Source: Bordetella parapertussis
Lineage (GTDB): Bacteria > Cyanobacteriota > Cyanobacteriia > PCC-6307 > Cyanobiaceae
Length of the DNA: 32,209 nucleotides
Assembly: GCA_943324725.2 (NCBI GenBank)
Contig: CALPMR020000006.1
Span: forward strand, 1 to 32,209
Direction of reading: 5' to 3'
Below, one piece after another: positions 31,715 to 32,209 of this stretch (position 1 is the first letter of the stretch; every line of letters starts with the position of its first letter). The position numbers and the translations under genes are program-made. The notes under the pieces were generated by a model. The model saw only the letters and a program-made list of their open reading frames with translations, was not told the DNA's origin and did no database searches.

Positions 31715-32209
31715 ATGACGGCCCAAGCCACCACCCAGCCCACAGGAGTGCGGCAGAACGTCTCACTGCAGGCCTTCACCACCTGGAAAGTGGGGGGGCC
31801 GGCTGCCTGGTTCGCCGAACCCGGCAGCCAGGCCGAACTGATCCAGCTCGCCGCCTGGGCCGTCAGCACCGGGATGCCTTTCCGCTGCATCGGCGCCGGC
31901 TCCAATCTGCTGATCGCCGATGGCGGCCTGGCCGGCCTCACCCTGTGCAACCGACGCCTGCAGGGCAGCCACAGTGATCCCAAGGAGGGCTGGGTGGAGG
32001 CAGAGGCAGGCGAACCGATCCCCACCCTGGCCCGCAAGGTGGCCAGGGCCGGCCTGCACGGCCTCGAGTGGGCCGTGGGCATTCCCGGCACCGTGGGGGG
32101 CGCGGTGGTGATGAATGCCGGCGCCCAGGGGGGATGCACGGCCGATTGGCTGCACTCGGTGCGGGTGCTGGATCCGAGCCGGCCCGATCAGCCCTTCACC
32201 CTGGAGGCA
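31715..32209 (+). CDS. murB: UDP-N-acetylenolpyruvoylglucosamine reductase, 3' truncated
   Basis: 165 residues to the window edge. MurB reduces UDP-GlcNAc-enolpyruvate to UDP-MurNAc with NADPH and FAD, just before MurC in the pathway. Seen are the N-terminal [20 protein letters not shown], the FAD-binding [13 protein letters not shown] and [20 protein letters not shown], all typical of MurB. The ATG follows the murC stop directly. The C-terminal substrate-binding domain and the proton-donor serine lie outside the window. Confidence 0.95.
   Translation, partial: MTAQATTQPTGVRQNVSLQAFTTWKVGGPAAWFAEPGSQAELIQLAAWAVSTGMPFRCIGAGSNLLIADGGLAGLTLCNRRLQGSHSDPKEGWVEAEAGEPIPTLARKVARAGLHGLEWAVGIPGTVGGAVVMNAGAQGGCTADWLHSVRVLDPSRPDQPFTLEA

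Overview
The window looks like a chromosomal piece of a high-GC picocyanobacterium of the Synechococcus/Cyanobium group. The evidence is gene content: a sulfolipid glycosyltransferase of SqdX type, a plastid-type Gap2, a thylakoid-lumen cyclophilin, efp next to accB, an anaerobic-type cobalamin gene cbiD next to guaA, many short cyanobacteria-type hypothetical proteins, and a few GCGATCGC (HIP1) octamers. Most of it is ordinary, densely packed housekeeping DNA.

Layout. 1-4532: the end of sqdX, then a leftward cluster of a one-TM protein, a 131-residue protein and mrdA (PBP2). 4533-9400: leftward cbiD-guaA, rightward spt (alanine/serine-glyoxylate aminotransferase), a small lipoprotein and tRNA-Gly(CCC). 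9400-13270: short hypothetical genes, a half-length AbrB-type membrane protein, gene-poor stretches with strong palindromes, and two overlapping genes for exported proteins. 13280-21998: an SNF2-like helicase divergent from an HNH endonuclease, an NAD-dependent epimerase, pdxA, leftward efp-accB, and a rightward cyclophilin-thiL pair. 29081-32209: leftward gap2, then rightward murC-murB (murB cut by the window edge).

The accessory part is 21999-29080, between thiL and gap2. From memory of Prochlorococcus/marine Synechococcus gene order, murB-murC-gap2-thiL-cyclophilin-efp-accB-pdxA run together, so about 7 kb appears inserted here. It carries an intact Phd-type antitoxin with an internally deleted VapC, a complete Phd-VapC pair, a HepT-MntA pair (RX4HXY and GSX10DXD motifs both present), another VapC without a clear antitoxin, a PEP-CTERM surface protein with an HpsJ-like membrane protein and a truncated HpsJ paralogue, an unusual AroE-family enzyme, and the remains of a GGDEF protein.

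The most striking signal is a run of 15 C residues (coding strand) between a perfect TTGACA -35 box and a GATAAA -10 box just upstream of the PEP-CTERM gene. This is the architecture expected of a promoter that phase-varies by slipped-strand mispairing. A second is thiL itself: its product is about 498 residues, well over the usual length, because of a long linker holding five imperfect in-frame repeats. All functional calls are from reading motifs by eye; no searches were run.
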